The notes under the pieces are model-generated. The model did not search any database. It saw only the letters and a list, made by a program, of their open reading frames with translations, and was not told the origin of the DNA. Positions 42,433-51,811 of a stretch of DNA of 64,000 nt are shown here, in pieces; the stretch's first letter is position 1; each line of letters starts with the position of its first letter. The DNA is taken from the NCBI GenBank assembly GCA_046497075.1, contig JAWOGF010000054.1:18267-82266 (forward strand), given 5' to 3'. The DNA comes from Saliniplasma sp046497075 (GTDB taxonomy: Archaea > Thermoplasmatota > Thermoplasmata > Halarchaeoplasmatales > Halarchaeoplasmataceae). The translations under genes and the position numbers were made by a program.

Positions 42433-44074
42433 ACATACTGCGATATTTATCATAATAGCACCATTAACTGGGGCTTTACTTTTAAGTGTACTTTCTAAGT
42501 TGAATCTTCCCCAAATATGGAGGGATATAATCGCGTTTATCTCCTTGGTGATACCCGGGATCCTATTAATTTATTTTATACCTTCCCTTTTAGCATCACC
42601 TTTAAGGTATGAACTCGGCGGTTGGCCTTCACCTTATGGTATCACGATCGTCTTAGACAGTTTATCTGTTACAATGGCTACTATTACAGTCATCGTGACG
42701 ATAACAACCTTTGTTTATTCGTTAGAGATTAGAGAGATACTTCCCAAAGGTGAAAAATACTACATTCTCTTTTTGTTTATGACCACAGGTTTATATGGGG
42801 TTTTTTTATCTGGTGACGTAATCAATAGGTATGTTTTCTTTGAATTAACAGTTTTAACCACTTATGTACTGTTAACATATACAGATACTAAAGAATCTTT
42901 GAGGGCTAGTTACATATATTTGGTCATCGGAAGTGTAGCTTCCTTTTTCTTCCTAATAGGTATAGGGCTGATATATTTCAACACTGGTTACCTCGATTTT
43001 TCTGTCCTTTCAGAGTTGGTTCCCAACATGAGTATACATAAAAGAAACCTTATATTCATGTTCATATTAGTTGCTGTCTCTGTCAAATCAGGACTTATCC
43101 CTTTTCATACATGGCTGCCTGATGCTCACGTATCTGCTCCATCGCCCATGACCGCCGTATTGGCGGGTATCACGGTGAAAACAGGTGTTTATATATTAGT
43201 GAAATTTATGGGTATGGGATTTATCACAGACCATATCAGATTGGTAATGATAATAATCGGCTTTATAACAGCTTTCATAGCAGTCCTAGTATCTCATAAA
43301 TATTGGGACCTTAAAAGGATCTTAGCGTGGCATACTATTGCCCAGATGGGTTTGATAGTAGCAGTTTTATCTTTATGGAATATCTCCTCTGTTGCAGCGA
43401 GTATATTTCATCTTGTATCCCATGCGATCTTTAAGATACTGCTCTTTCTCTCAATCGGGGCAGTATTTTACCAGTTTGGTACTCGAGATATTCGAGAGAT
43501 CTCTCTATTTAAGAACAGCCCGATACTGATCGGGGCTTTCCTCGTCGGAATCTTATCTTTGGTGGGTATACCTCCGATGAATGGCTTTTATAGTAAAACC
43601 CTAATGCTTAGATCTCTCGAAGAGTACCTGGTTTTGTATGTTCTATTTATAATCGTTCAGATATTGACAGTTTCTTCTTTTTTCCGTGTTTTATATCATT
43701 CTTCAAAAGGCGAATGTAGTAGGAAACCCTTCCCCGTCAGCATACTACTCCCTACCACTGTTCTAGCCGGTCTATCTATATTTATAGGATGTACCACCAC
43801 TATATGGATGAATAATATAATCTCCCCCTCTGCGCAAGTTCTTACCAAAGGGTATACTATAACTAATCATTCCTTATTAGAAATAGAACTTCTTACATCC
43901 ATTCATGGTATAATCCTCCTTCTAACGATACCTGTAGGCATCGGTATAGGACTCGTTTCTAATAAGCTTAAAAAACCCGATTTAAGTGGTTGGCTCACAA
44001 AAGTAGATATAGCTGATTCTGTTAGGTATATAATAATTGTTTTAGCTATATATCTACTATTCACACTCCTATGA
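42416..44074 (+). CDS. mnhD: Mrp/Mbh-type antiporter subunit D (MnhD/MbhH, NuoN/L-like)
   Basis: 552 residues, about 14 transmembrane helices. Proton-channel residues include the Glu in FFELTVLTTYVLLTY, the Lys in VAVSVKSGLIPFHTWLPDAHVSAPSPMTAVLAGITVKTGVYIL, and HAIFKILLFLSIGAVFYQFGTRDI. It is the sole large antiporter-like subunit of the operon; no MrpA N-terminal antiporter domain is present. Overlaps mnhC by 17 bases and is the last gene; the next gene is on the other strand. Confidence 0.93.
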   Translation: MTKVIEHTAIFIIIAPLTGALLLSVLSKLNLPQIWRDIIAFISLVIPGILLIYFIPSLLASPLRYELGGWPSPYGITIVLDSLSVTMATITVIVTITTFVYSLEIREILPKGEKYYILFLFMTTGLYGVFLSGDVINRYVFFELTVLTTYVLLTYTDTKESLRASYIYLVIGSVASFFFLIGIGLIYFNTGYLDFSVLSELVPNMSIHKRNLIFMFILVAVSVKSGLIPFHTWLPDAHVSAPSPMTAVLAGITVKTGVYILVKFMGMGFITDHIRLVMIIIGFITAFIAVLVSHKYWDLKRILAWHTIAQMGLIVAVLSLWNISSVAASIFHLVSHAIFKILLFLSIGAVFYQFGTRDIREISLFKNSPILIGAFLVGILSLVGIPPMNGFYSKTLMLRSLEEYLVLYVLFIIVQILTVSSFFRVLYHSSKGECSRKPFPVSILLPTTVLAGLSIFIGCTTTIWMNNIISPSAQVLTKGYTITNHSLLEIELLTSIHGIILLLTIPVGIGIGLVSNKLKKPDLSGWLTKVDIADSVRYIIIVLAIYLLFTLL

Positions 44075-44108
44075 ATCAAAAGTAGATCAGAATTTAATAT
44101 TTAGGAGC

Positions 44109-44891
44109 CTACTCGATCAGGAAATCCCTAGTATCGTTCAACACCGGTCTACCCTTTCTTGCTCTATCAAGGTCTTCAAGGTCAATTTCTACCGTCAACA
44201 TGTCTTCTTCATATATCGGTCCCCTTGCGACTTCCATCCCGGTCGGCGAAATCACTCTATCTCCGCCCCAGAACGTGAAATTTTCCTCTCTACCTAGTAG
44301 ATTTGCGTAGAATGTGAAAGCGGTAGTTTCGATAGCTCTAGCTGGTAAGACAGTTTCGAAGAACTTTTTACTTATAGAAGGAGATGCAGAGATACAAACT
44401 ATAAAATCAGCTCCTTTTAGGGCCATAGCTTTGGTCAGTTCGGGGAAGAAAATATCGTAGCATATCACCATACCTAATTTACCAAACTGAGTATCGAAGA
44501 CAGGGATTTCATCATCCGATCCAAAATATCTCATCTCTTCGAAAGGCCCGAAGTTAGGTAAGTATGTTTTTCTATATACATCTATATCTCCTTCTGGATT
44601 TATTAAAACCGCTGAGTTTTTCAATCTCCCACTCCTACCTACCTTTTCCGGCATTCCAAATATGATAGAAGTCTGTTCTTCTTCTGTCAACTCAGCTATT
44701 ATATCCGTAGAAGGTCCAGGTATTTGTTCAGCTTCATCCCATAATCGATCTCTTAGCCTGTAACCAGTTAGAAAAAGTTCTGGGAATATGTATAGGTCAC
44801 TGTCATTTTGTTTAACCGTATTTGTTATTATACCTAAATTTGCTTCTTTATCTCCCAAAACATGCTTTTTTTGAACCAAAGAAACTTTCAT
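44109..44891 (-). CDS. Carbon-nitrogen hydrolase (nitrilase superfamily)
   Basis: 260 residues. Catalytic Glu-Lys-Cys triad visible: Glu in LYIFPELFLTGYRL (about 38), Lys in VYRKTYLPNFGPFEE (about 108), Cys in LGMVICYDIFFPEL (about 144). Family members hydrolyse amides or nitriles, for example omega-amidase or N-carbamyl amidase. The substrate cannot be told from sequence. It follows iscU by 15 bases and could be the last gene of the sulfur operon. Confidence 0.88.
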   Translation of the reverse strand: MKVSLVQKKHVLGDKEANLGIITNTVKQNDSDLYIFPELFLTGYRLRDRLWDEAEQIPGPSTDIIAELTEEEQTSIIFGMPEKVGRSGRLKNSAVLINPEGDIDVYRKTYLPNFGPFEEMRYFGSDDEIPVFDTQFGKLGMVICYDIFFPELTKAMALKGADFIVCISASPSISKKFFETVLPARAIETTAFTFYANLLGREENFTFWGGDRVISPTGMEVARGPIYEEDMLTVEIDLEDLDRARKGRPVLNDTRDFLIE

Positions 44892-44906
44892 CTCTCACAC
44901 ATCCAA

Positions 44907-45548
44907 TTATTTTTCAGTGAATTTTATCTTGATTTCATCGATATCCCAGAGATGTTCCAACTTTTCCATGATATCTTCCTTGATGGCATTGGCGAATTGA
45001 TGGTCCTCAGCAAGATCTACTTTAAGTGAGATGATCCCATCTTTCACATCTATATCACCAATAAGGTCAGTTTTGACTACATCAAGCCCCGTCATGGGGT
45101 TCATCACATGCCTCAGTCTCTTCTCAACGATTTCCTCTGTTGTTGGTTCCTCTTCTTTTACCAGACCATGCCTTTCTTCATAATCCGCGATAGCTGCCTG
45201 CAGTCCTTCTACGGCTAAAACGGAACAATGAGTTTTCATATCCGGTAAACCACCTAATTCATCTGCAGCGTCATTCCAGGTGATATTTTTTGCTTCATCG
45301 ATAGTCTTTCCCTTAGCCATCTCTGTGATTATAGAGCCAGTTGCGATGTTCGATGCACAACCATAAGATTCGAATTTTATATCAGTTATCTCTTTAGTTT
45401 CATCATCTACATTTATGTAAACTGATACCATGTCACCACAAGCTGGGCTCCCTTCTTTTGCCTTACCGTCTGCATCTTCTATCTTTCCAACATTTTTAGG
45501 ATTTTTGAAGTATTCGATTACTTTTTCAGTATATGGTAAATCTGCCAT
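44907..45548 (-). CDS. iscU: IscU-type Fe-S scaffold with C-terminal NifU/MIP18-like domain
   Basis: 213 residues. N-terminal IscU domain with the three cluster cysteines and ligand Asp: PACGDMVSV, SYGCASNI, KTHCSVLAVEGL. After a linker (EEEPTTEEIVEKRL) there is a second domain, about 140-213 (VMNPMTGLDVVKTDLIGDIDVKDGIISLKVDL), resembling DUF59/MIP18-like Fe-S proteins without an obvious cysteine pair. It assembles [2Fe-2S] or [4Fe-4S] clusters. Ribosome-binding site ggaggt precedes the ATG. Downstream of the NifS-like gene by 30 bases. Confidence 0.9.
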   Translation of the reverse strand: MADLPYTEKVIEYFKNPKNVGKIEDADGKAKEGSPACGDMVSVYINVDDETKEITDIKFESYGCASNIATGSIITEMAKGKTIDEAKNITWNDAADELGGLPDMKTHCSVLAVEGLQAAIADYEERHGLVKEEEPTTEEIVEKRLRHVMNPMTGLDVVKTDLIGDIDVKDGIISLKVDLAEDHQFANAIKEDIMEKLEHLWDIDEIKIKFTEK

Positions 45549-45578
45549 GTTCTTACCTCCTTTTCATCATTTTAATAT

Positions 45579-46745
45579 CTATTTATCTTTTCCTAAAGGA
45601 CTTATCTCTCTTAATCTTTCTACAACTTCACTTATAGCTTCTACGGTTCTATCAACATCTTCCATCGTATTATATCTTCCAAAGCTAAATCTAACTGACC
45701 CGTGAGCCCTTTCATGGTCCCCACCGATACCCATTATGACATGACTCGCTTCTAAAGACTTGCTGAAACAGGCCGAACCGGTGCTCACGGAAAAGCCTCT
45801 CATATCCATGTGGAGTGTTATAGATTCACCTTCGACGTAATGGAATGTAATATTTGCATTATGTGGTGTTCTTTCCTTTGCAGGTCCGTTTAAAGTTGTA
45901 TCGGAAATTTTATTCTGTATTTTCTTTATAAGTGCATCCCTCATGCCTTTTAGCCTTTCATTCTCTTCTTCAGTCACGAGTTCAACGGCTTTTGCGAATC
46001 CCACGGCACCTGGGATATTTTCGACACCTGCTCTACGATTGTTTTCCTGAAAACCACCATCCATCAATTTTCCTAGATCAGTTCCATCTTTGACATAAAG
46101 TGCTCCAATACTTTTTGGGCCGTGAATAGTATGTGCTGACAAGGTCATCAAATCTATTGGAGTTTTACTAACATCGATTGGTAGCTTTTTGAATGTATGA
46201 GTTGCATCGGTGTGAAATAGAACATCATTCTGGTCACATATTTTACTTATTTCTTCGATGTCCTGAACTGTTCCGATCTCTTGGTTCCCGTGCTGTATCG
46301 ATACTAATCCAGTTCTCTCATTGACTGCATCATCCAATTCGTCAACATCTACAAAACCTTTATTGTCAACTTCGAGAAACGTAACTTCGTATCCCTCTTT
46401 TTCTAATCTTTGGGCACTTTTTAGAACGGGAAAATCCTCTATTTTACTAGTGATTATATGATTTTTATCTTCAGGCAGTTTCTTAGCTACACCTTTCAAA
46501 GCTAGATTGCTTGCTTCCGTCCCACATGACGTAAATATCATCTCTTCGGGACTAGCTCCAATATTATCTGCTATAGTGCTCCTAGCATCTTCCAAACCCT
46601 CTTTTGCTTTGATCCCAAGAGAATATCCAAATTCAGAACTAGCTACGGCATATTTCTCGAACAAGTAAGGTTTCATAACCTCTAAAACCCTTTCATCCAT
46701 CCTCGTACTTGAACTGTTATCTAGATATACTGTTTCTTCCTTCAT
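45579..46745 (-). CDS. NifS/IscS-like protein lacking the PLP-binding lysine
   Basis: 388 residues, full cysteine-desulfurase length. The mobile-loop cysteine is kept (STGSACFSKSLEASHVIMGIGGDHE, Cys326), as are NQEIG and the PLP-ring Asp180 (FHTDATHT). However, the Schiff-base lysine of the SAHK-hGPKG motif is Thr206 (LSAHTIHGPKSIGALY), and the stacking His of the EHxAVL motif is Asp (KIEDFPVL). It is therefore unlikely to be a standard PLP desulfurase. Archaeoglobus fulgidus IscS is known to lack the same lysine and still binds IscU. It sits between DsrE/TusA and IscU genes, suggesting a persulfide or scaffold role. Confidence 0.9.
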   Translation of the reverse strand: MKEETVYLDNSSSTRMDERVLEVMKPYLFEKYAVASSEFGYSLGIKAKEGLEDARSTIADNIGASPEEMIFTSCGTEASNLALKGVAKKLPEDKNHIITSKIEDFPVLKSAQRLEKEGYEVTFLEVDNKGFVDVDELDDAVNERTGLVSIQHGNQEIGTVQDIEEISKICDQNDVLFHTDATHTFKKLPIDVSKTPIDLMTLSAHTIHGPKSIGALYVKDGTDLGKLMDGGFQENNRRAGVENIPGAVGFAKAVELVTEEENERLKGMRDALIKKIQNKISDTTLNGPAKERTPHNANITFHYVEGESITLHMDMRGFSVSTGSACFSKSLEASHVIMGIGGDHERAHGSVRFSFGRYNTMEDVDRTVEAISEVVERLREISPLGKDK

Positions 46746-46754
46746 CTTTTCACC

Positions 46755-47174
46755 TCATATAAACAGTGTTATATCAGATTCTTTCGCCTCTTTTATATAA
46801 GTTCCTACAGCGCAGTAATCTGAGATGATTTCATCCCTTAAATCTTTTTTTTCAACGCCCATTATCTCCATGGTCATATCACAAGCCAATATCTTACCCC
46901 CTAATTCCACAAAGTCATCCATCATCTCTTCTAATTCTCTTACATTAGAGTTCTTCATCTTTCTCTTCATTATCCATTTACCTAATCCAAGAAAATTCAT
47001 TTTAGAAAGAGGACCCTTGTCTAATTTTCCTTTCTTCAATCTTTCAAGCCCCCAGAATGTAAAATACATCGAAACCTCCATCCCCATGGAAAGTGCTCCA
47101 TTAGCGATTATGAAAGCGCTGTAAATTTTATCAAAATCACCACTTTGAATTATGAGGGTGGTTTTTTCTGTCAA
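46755..47174 (-). CDS. DsrE/DsrF-like sulfur-relay protein
   Basis: 139 residues. Opens with LIIQSGDFDKIYSAFIIANGALSMGMEVSMYFTFWGL, the DsrE/DsrF-like peroxiredoxin-type fold, with a conserved candidate sulfur-carrying cysteine in KILACDMTMEIMG. Start is TTG with ribosome-binding site gaggtgtga. In other archaea such proteins accept sulfane sulfur from TusA. Here tusA is 4 bases upstream and the NifS-like gene 9 bases downstream. Confidence 0.85.
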   Translation of the reverse strand: MTEKTTLIIQSGDFDKIYSAFIIANGALSMGMEVSMYFTFWGLERLKKGKLDKGPLSKMNFLGLGKWIMKRKMKNSNVRELEEMMDDFVELGGKILACDMTMEIMGVEKKDLRDEIISDYCAVGTYIKEAKESDITLFI

Positions 47175-47178
47175 TATT

Positions 47179-47412
47179 TCACACCTCTACAGGTATTTTG
47201 ATTTTGATGATCCAATTTTTTCCATCTTCCTCAATACCTAACAATTCTAAGCCCAATGATTCTACAGCCATCGGTATTTCTTTTTTGGAAGGTGGATGAT
47301 TCCCCTCAATGATAAGGACGTCTCCCGGTTTAGCCTTTCGTACTGCCTTCCTCGTCTCCACTAAAGGAACCGGACAAGTCTCCCCTTTGACATCAACTTT
47401 TTTTTCGGCCAT
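47179..47412 (-). CDS. tusA: TusA-family sulfur carrier
   Basis: 77 residues from the ATG at 47412, with ribosome-binding site ggagaag. The sulfur-binding motif DVKGETCPVPLVETRKAVRK has the CPxP active-site cysteine. TusA carries persulfide sulfur from desulfurases to tRNA thiolation, molybdopterin or sulfur-oxidation systems. First gene of the TusA-DsrE-NifS-like-IscU operon. Confidence 0.92.
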   Translation of the reverse strand: MAEKKVDVKGETCPVPLVETRKAVRKAKPGDVLIIEGNHPPSKKEIPMAVESLGLELLGIEEDGKNWIIKIKIPVEV

Positions 47413-47545
47413 TTTAATCTTCTCCATATGTTATAGTACATATTTATGGTATTTATGGGCTCATGCTGGTAAATTAAATATTTTGATTCCCACACTTTTG
47501 AATTCTTATAATATACTCTACATGTTAATACATTAATGTTTTGGT

Positions 47546-47911
47546 ATGCTAGTTTCAGACCTAGATAGATTTTCAAAACATATAATTATACCCTTGATGC
47601 TATGGTTAGTCGATAATGTGGAAAAATCTGAAGGTGAAGATGAAGGCAAAGGATTAACAGCTATCAGTGAACATCTCGAAACAGACGACGTGATGAAAAA
47701 ATATATCATAGAGATAATCAAAGAAGAGATCGAAGATAAGGCCATCAAGAAAATGAACATAGGTGACGAGGATAGTTTAGAAGATGTGAAAAAAGCAGTT
47801 TCTCTATACATAGAGGCGAAGATAAAAGAGTACTCTGCTTATTCCCTTCTTCTAAAATCTGGTAGTGGTCTTGCTTTGAAAATATTACTCTCCAGGCTAA
47901 AAAACAAGTGA
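47546..47911 (+). CDS. Hypothetical helical protein
   Basis: 121 residues. Predominantly charged amphipathic helices; a short hydrophobic stretch near the start (HIIIPLMLWLV) could pack or touch a membrane. No motif or family recognised. It is divergent from tusA and 81 bases upstream of the MATE gene. Confidence 0.55.
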   Translation: MLVSDLDRFSKHIIIPLMLWLVDNVEKSEGEDEGKGLTAISEHLETDDVMKKYIIEIIKEEIEDKAIKKMNIGDEDSLEDVKKAVSLYIEAKIKEYSAYSLLLKSGSGLALKILLSRLKNK

Positions 47912-47992
47912 GAATGTATATCAAGAATGAATACACTTGTATCGTGATGCAAAAGTTTTAATACCTAATCCCAAATTCAGTTTTGAAAAGTG

Positions 47993-49624
47993 ATGGATAA
48001 TGATAAGTTTGAGTCACTCACGTGGTTATTAGGACTTTTGAAGGCTCTTATCAAAAAGCCCGGTGAGATATTTCGGGGTATGCGTCGCGAAGGGATCTAT
48101 GCTTTTTTAAAAGAAAGGATGAAAAAACCGAGGAAAAACGAGATACTGGAAGGCAACGTATTTGCAGTCATGTTTAAGCTGGGCTGGCCTATGATGGTCG
48201 CCACATTTTTGAGAACTCTTTACAACCTTATTGACACTTTCTGGCTTGGTAGGATTGCAGATCCACAGGTTGCAGAATATTCCGTAACCGCAGTGGGTCA
48301 GGGATGGACTGTTGTTTTTATGATGATGTCCATCGAGATGGGATTCGGTATCGCTGCGTTAGCTCTGATCTCTCAATATACCGGACAAAAAAATTTTAAA
48401 GAAGCTGATAGAACTGCTGGACAGTTATATTTCATAGCTATCACGGCTTCAATCCTGATCGGTGTATTTGGTTATTTTATGACCCCTACGTTTATGGACA
48501 TTCTAGTGGGTGCTGGAGAGGATTCCGCCGCATTAGCTCACTACGGTACAATGTACATCCAGATAATATTCCTAGGCCTGCCGTTTATGTTCCTCTTTTT
48601 TGCATTTATGTATACGCTTCGGGGGTGGGGTGATACGATCACACCGATGAAGATCACCGCCATCTCTGTTTCACTGAATATGATCATCAATCCTATACTC
48701 ATCTTTGGATCTGGAACTATGCCTTTTCTTGGCATAACAATACCAGAACTACCATTATTTGGACCAGTGCCTGCCCTTGGAGTAAGAGGGGCGGCTATCG
48801 GAACAATTATGAGTCGAGGGATCGGCTCAACATATGCGACCTACATGCTTTTCAAAGGAAAAGTAGGATTGAAACTAAAACTTTCTTATTTGAAACCGGA
48901 CCTATCTAGATTGAAGGAGTTTCTAAAAATTGGTGTACCGGCTGGCGTTGGTAGGTTTGGCACTTCTATAGGTTTCATTATTTTGTGGGCTGTTATATAT
49001 AGACTTCCGAATCCCGAAGTCGCTGGGGCAGCTTATAGTGTTGGCAACAGGATATTGAATATCACGTTTCTTATTATGGGCGGTTTCGCCATGGCTATAA
49101 GCACCATGGTGGGACAGAGCTTGGGGGCTGATGACATAGAACGGTCGGAAGAAGTGGCCAAAAAAGGTTTTTTAGCTGTAGCTGGATTGATGTTGTTCTT
49201 TACAGCAATTTTATTCCTTTTGAGAAATAACTTGATACTGATATTCATTCCAGATTCCCCAGAAGTCATCGCAGAAGGAGCTAAGTTCCTAGGTATCTTC
49301 GCCCTTGCCATGCCATTCTTTGGGGTATTTAGAGGCGTGACCTCTCTTCTAGGAGGGTCCGGCCATACGAAACTTCAGATGAGTTTGAATCTAGTCAGAC
49401 TGTGGGGGTTGAGACTACCGTTCGTCTTTCTATTCGCTATCTTCTTATCCATGAATTCCACCGGTGTATGGACAGGGATGGCGTTGAGTAATGTGGTAGC
49501 ATTTGTCATTGCTTTAGGTGTTTACAAGACGGGATGGTGGAAAGAAAAAGTGATCAAAGATAAACCAACTCCTGGTTCCAAAACAAGATTAGATAGAGAT
49601 GGACCTGACAGGGAAAGGGATTGA
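47993..49624 (+). CDS. MATE-family multidrug/metabolite efflux transporter
   Basis: 543 residues. About twelve membrane helices after a 55-residue charged N-terminal extension. The MatE repeat blocks GWPMMVATFLRTLYNLIDTFWLGRIAD and GVPAGVGRFGTSIGFIILWAVIYRL start the two halves. Likely a Na+- or H+-coupled exporter; substrate unknown. The long cytoplasmic N terminus and C-terminal basic tail (GSKTRLDRDGPDRERD) are extra to the family core. TATA-like aaagttttaata lies about 40 bases upstream of the ATG at 47993. Confidence 0.92.
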   Translation: MDNDKFESLTWLLGLLKALIKKPGEIFRGMRREGIYAFLKERMKKPRKNEILEGNVFAVMFKLGWPMMVATFLRTLYNLIDTFWLGRIADPQVAEYSVTAVGQGWTVVFMMMSIEMGFGIAALALISQYTGQKNFKEADRTAGQLYFIAITASILIGVFGYFMTPTFMDILVGAGEDSAALAHYGTMYIQIIFLGLPFMFLFFAFMYTLRGWGDTITPMKITAISVSLNMIINPILIFGSGTMPFLGITIPELPLFGPVPALGVRGAAIGTIMSRGIGSTYATYMLFKGKVGLKLKLSYLKPDLSRLKEFLKIGVPAGVGRFGTSIGFIILWAVIYRLPNPEVAGAAYSVGNRILNITFLIMGGFAMAISTMVGQSLGADDIERSEEVAKKGFLAVAGLMLFFTAILFLLRNNLILIFIPDSPEVIAEGAKFLGIFALAMPFFGVFRGVTSLLGGSGHTKLQMSLNLVRLWGLRLPFVFLFAIFLSMNSTGVWTGMALSNVVAFVIALGVYKTGWWKEKVIKDKPTPGSKTRLDRDGPDRERD

Positions 49625-49666
49625 ATAGACAAAACTAAAATACTTCCTATTCTAAAGTTTCATTTA

Positions 49667-50875
49667 ATGAAGTATTACATGGAAGCCTATGGCTGTACTA
49701 TGAATCAGGGCGAGACACAGATGCTCGCTGAAACTTTAAACAGCAAAGGTCATGTAGAAGTAGAAAATCCAGAGGAGGCCGAGCTAGCACTCATAGGTAC
49801 GTGTGTAGTAATTTCTAAAACCGAAGAGAGGATGAAAAGAAGGATCAAAGAGTTGAGCGAACGATGTTCCAAAGTCAAGGTTACGGGTTGTTTGACTACG
49901 ACCTGCAAAGAGGAACTGATGGATATTTCCGAAAATATAGAAAAGGTAGTTCCCGATGATATACCCTTATCGTTCCATCCAGAAAGAGAGTTGATAGGAA
50001 TAATACCTATAGCAACTGGCTGTATTGGAAATTGTTCCTATTGTATCACCAAACTTGCAAGAGGTCCTCTAAAAAGTCGAGATATTAATTATATAAAATG
50101 TAGGTTTGAACAATTGCTTAAATCTTCTGCTTGGGAGATCCAACTCACATGTCAGGATACAGCCTCGTATGGAAAAGATATAGATTCATCACTTCCTGAC
50201 TTGATTCATGAGCTTCTGGATTTCGATGAGGATTTTAGAATCAGAGTTGGAATGATGAATCCAGACACAGCGATACCTATAAAGAAAGAGATCGATGAAT
50301 TCATGTATGATGATAGGGTCTACAAATTTCTACACGTACCTCTTCAGTCCGGTTCAAAGACGGTTTTAGAGGATATGAATCGACGGTATATCCCAGAAGA
50401 TTGGATCAATTTGATAAAGGGGTTTAGAGATAGCTTCCCGGACCTCACCGTTTCTACTGATGTGATCACAGGCTATCCGGGAGAAAATGATACGGATTTT
50501 AATGAAACAGTGAAGCTTTTGAAGGATGCTAAGCCGGATATCATCAATGTTACTCGTTTCAGCTCACGACCCGGTACTGAAGCTATTAATAACATCGAAA
50601 AAGTTCATTCAAGGATAAAGAAAGAACGTTCTAAAAAATTGACCGAGCTTAGATTTGAGATAAGCCGTGAAAGGAATGAGAGATACAAGGGTAAAAAATT
50701 AAAAGCAACTATCTTGGAAGAAGGAAAAGGCGACACGTTAAAAGGAAGAACAGATAATTATAAAGTAGTGGTTGTAAATGAAACAGATAGTTCACTTATT
50801 GGGAAAAGAGTTGAAGTCGATATCATAGGCGTTGAGGATGTGTATCTGGAAAGCGAGTTAATCCGAATCATTTAA
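49667..50875 (+). CDS. tRNA-t6A37 methylthiotransferase (e-MtaB type)
   Basis: 402 residues. UPF0004 domain at the start (YMEAYGCTMNQGETQML with the first cluster cysteine; GTCVVISKTEERM and TGCLTT supply the others). Radical-SAM motif CIGNCSYCITKLARGPL (about residue 117), and a C-terminal TRAM domain (about 345-402). Short archaeal/eukaryal CDKAL1-like branch that converts t6A37 to ms2t6A37 in ANN-decoding tRNAs. Convergent with the downstream reductase gene, overlapping 18 bases. Confidence 0.93.
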   Translation: MKYYMEAYGCTMNQGETQMLAETLNSKGHVEVENPEEAELALIGTCVVISKTEERMKRRIKELSERCSKVKVTGCLTTTCKEELMDISENIEKVVPDDIPLSFHPERELIGIIPIATGCIGNCSYCITKLARGPLKSRDINYIKCRFEQLLKSSAWEIQLTCQDTASYGKDIDSSLPDLIHELLDFDEDFRIRVGMMNPDTAIPIKKEIDEFMYDDRVYKFLHVPLQSGSKTVLEDMNRRYIPEDWINLIKGFRDSFPDLTVSTDVITGYPGENDTDFNETVKLLKDAKPDIINVTRFSSRPGTEAINNIEKVHSRIKKERSKKLTELRFEISRERNERYKGKKLKATILEEGKGDTLKGRTDNYKVVVVNETDSSLIGKRVEVDIIGVEDVYLESELIRII

Positions 50876-51763
50876 ATAAGAATTTTCAAGACTTTTTATC
50901 AAACACATCATCGTTCTGTTATAAGGTGTATCTATATCGTTTTTCGTTCCTACGGTCACGATAGCCCCATTTATACAACCGATCTCGGTTCTTCTTTTAT
51001 TTTCTACGTCTTGAAGCATGCTAGATTTGTTGTCTTGAGTCATCTTCGCAACCTTATTTGCTTCTTTTAAAGGATCATCTCCGGGTAATTCAACTTCAGT
51101 TTGTGCGACTCTAACAGCTTCTTTATTTATGTTTTCCATCAATGAAGAAAGATTTCGATCATCTAATATAGCTCCATTTTTCAAACCGGTTAAAGCGGTT
51201 ATAGGGTTGATACCAGCATTTATAATGACTTTTTTCCAGATATGTCCATAGATGTTTTCTGAAATCTTATTCTTTATACCTGATTTAGTTAAACAGCGAG
51301 AGAATTTTCTAACTTCTTTGTTGATTTTACCTATATAGGGTCCTATGATCGTTTCACCTTTACCTGCATGAATCACTTTCCCGTATCCTTTAAAAGTGAT
51401 TCCATTCTCTGTGATCCCTCCGATTACTCTCTTTTCTCCGACAAATCTCGAGATTATCTTCTCATTCTTTAAGCCATTTTGTAATGAAACGACTATAGTA
51501 TCTGGGCTGAGAAAATCAGATATATCTTTCATAGCCTTTTCAGTTTGAAAAGATTTAGTACAGATTAACACATAATCCAAACCGGATAGACTTGTTGGAT
51601 CCGTAGTGTATTCGATATCCGTTTTGAGTTGAGTTTTTCCGATTATCTCTACTGCTTTCAGCGATAAATCTTTACGACCATATAGTATAACCTGGTTCTT
51701 TCTCCCGATGGTTCCAGATAGGAACGTTCCGAGCGAACCTGGTCCAACTATACCTATCTTCAT
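50858..51763 (-). CDS. panE: 2-dehydropantoate 2-reductase family protein
   Basis: 301 residues. N-terminal Rossmann NADP site KIGIVGPGSLGTFLSGTIG (GxGxxG-like with GPGSLG), then VLICTKSFQTEKAM, VSLQNGLKNEKII, and catalytic Lys region IWKKVIINAGINPITALTGLKNG. It reduces ketopantoate to pantoate in CoA synthesis, linking with CoaD at 18 kb. Some family members have other ketoacid substrates. Confidence 0.9.
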   Translation of the reverse strand: MKIGIVGPGSLGTFLSGTIGRKNQVILYGRKDLSLKAVEIIGKTQLKTDIEYTTDPTSLSGLDYVLICTKSFQTEKAMKDISDFLSPDTIVVSLQNGLKNEKIISRFVGEKRVIGGITENGITFKGYGKVIHAGKGETIIGPYIGKINKEVRKFSRCLTKSGIKNKISENIYGHIWKKVIINAGINPITALTGLKNGAILDDRNLSSLMENINKEAVRVAQTEVELPGDDPLKEANKVAKMTQDNKSSMLQDVENKRRTEIGCINGAIVTVGTKNDIDTPYNRTMMCLIKSLENSYLNDSD

Positions 51764-51811
51764 AATAATAGGGAGAATTTCTTTAATAATAAATATTTTG
51801 AGTGGTAAAGT

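Noticed and set aside
45579..46745. Pseudogene call for the NifS-like gene because of the missing lysine
   Set aside because: The frame is intact, the catalytic cysteine loop is conserved, the operon is complete, and a lysine-less IscS is known from another archaeon.
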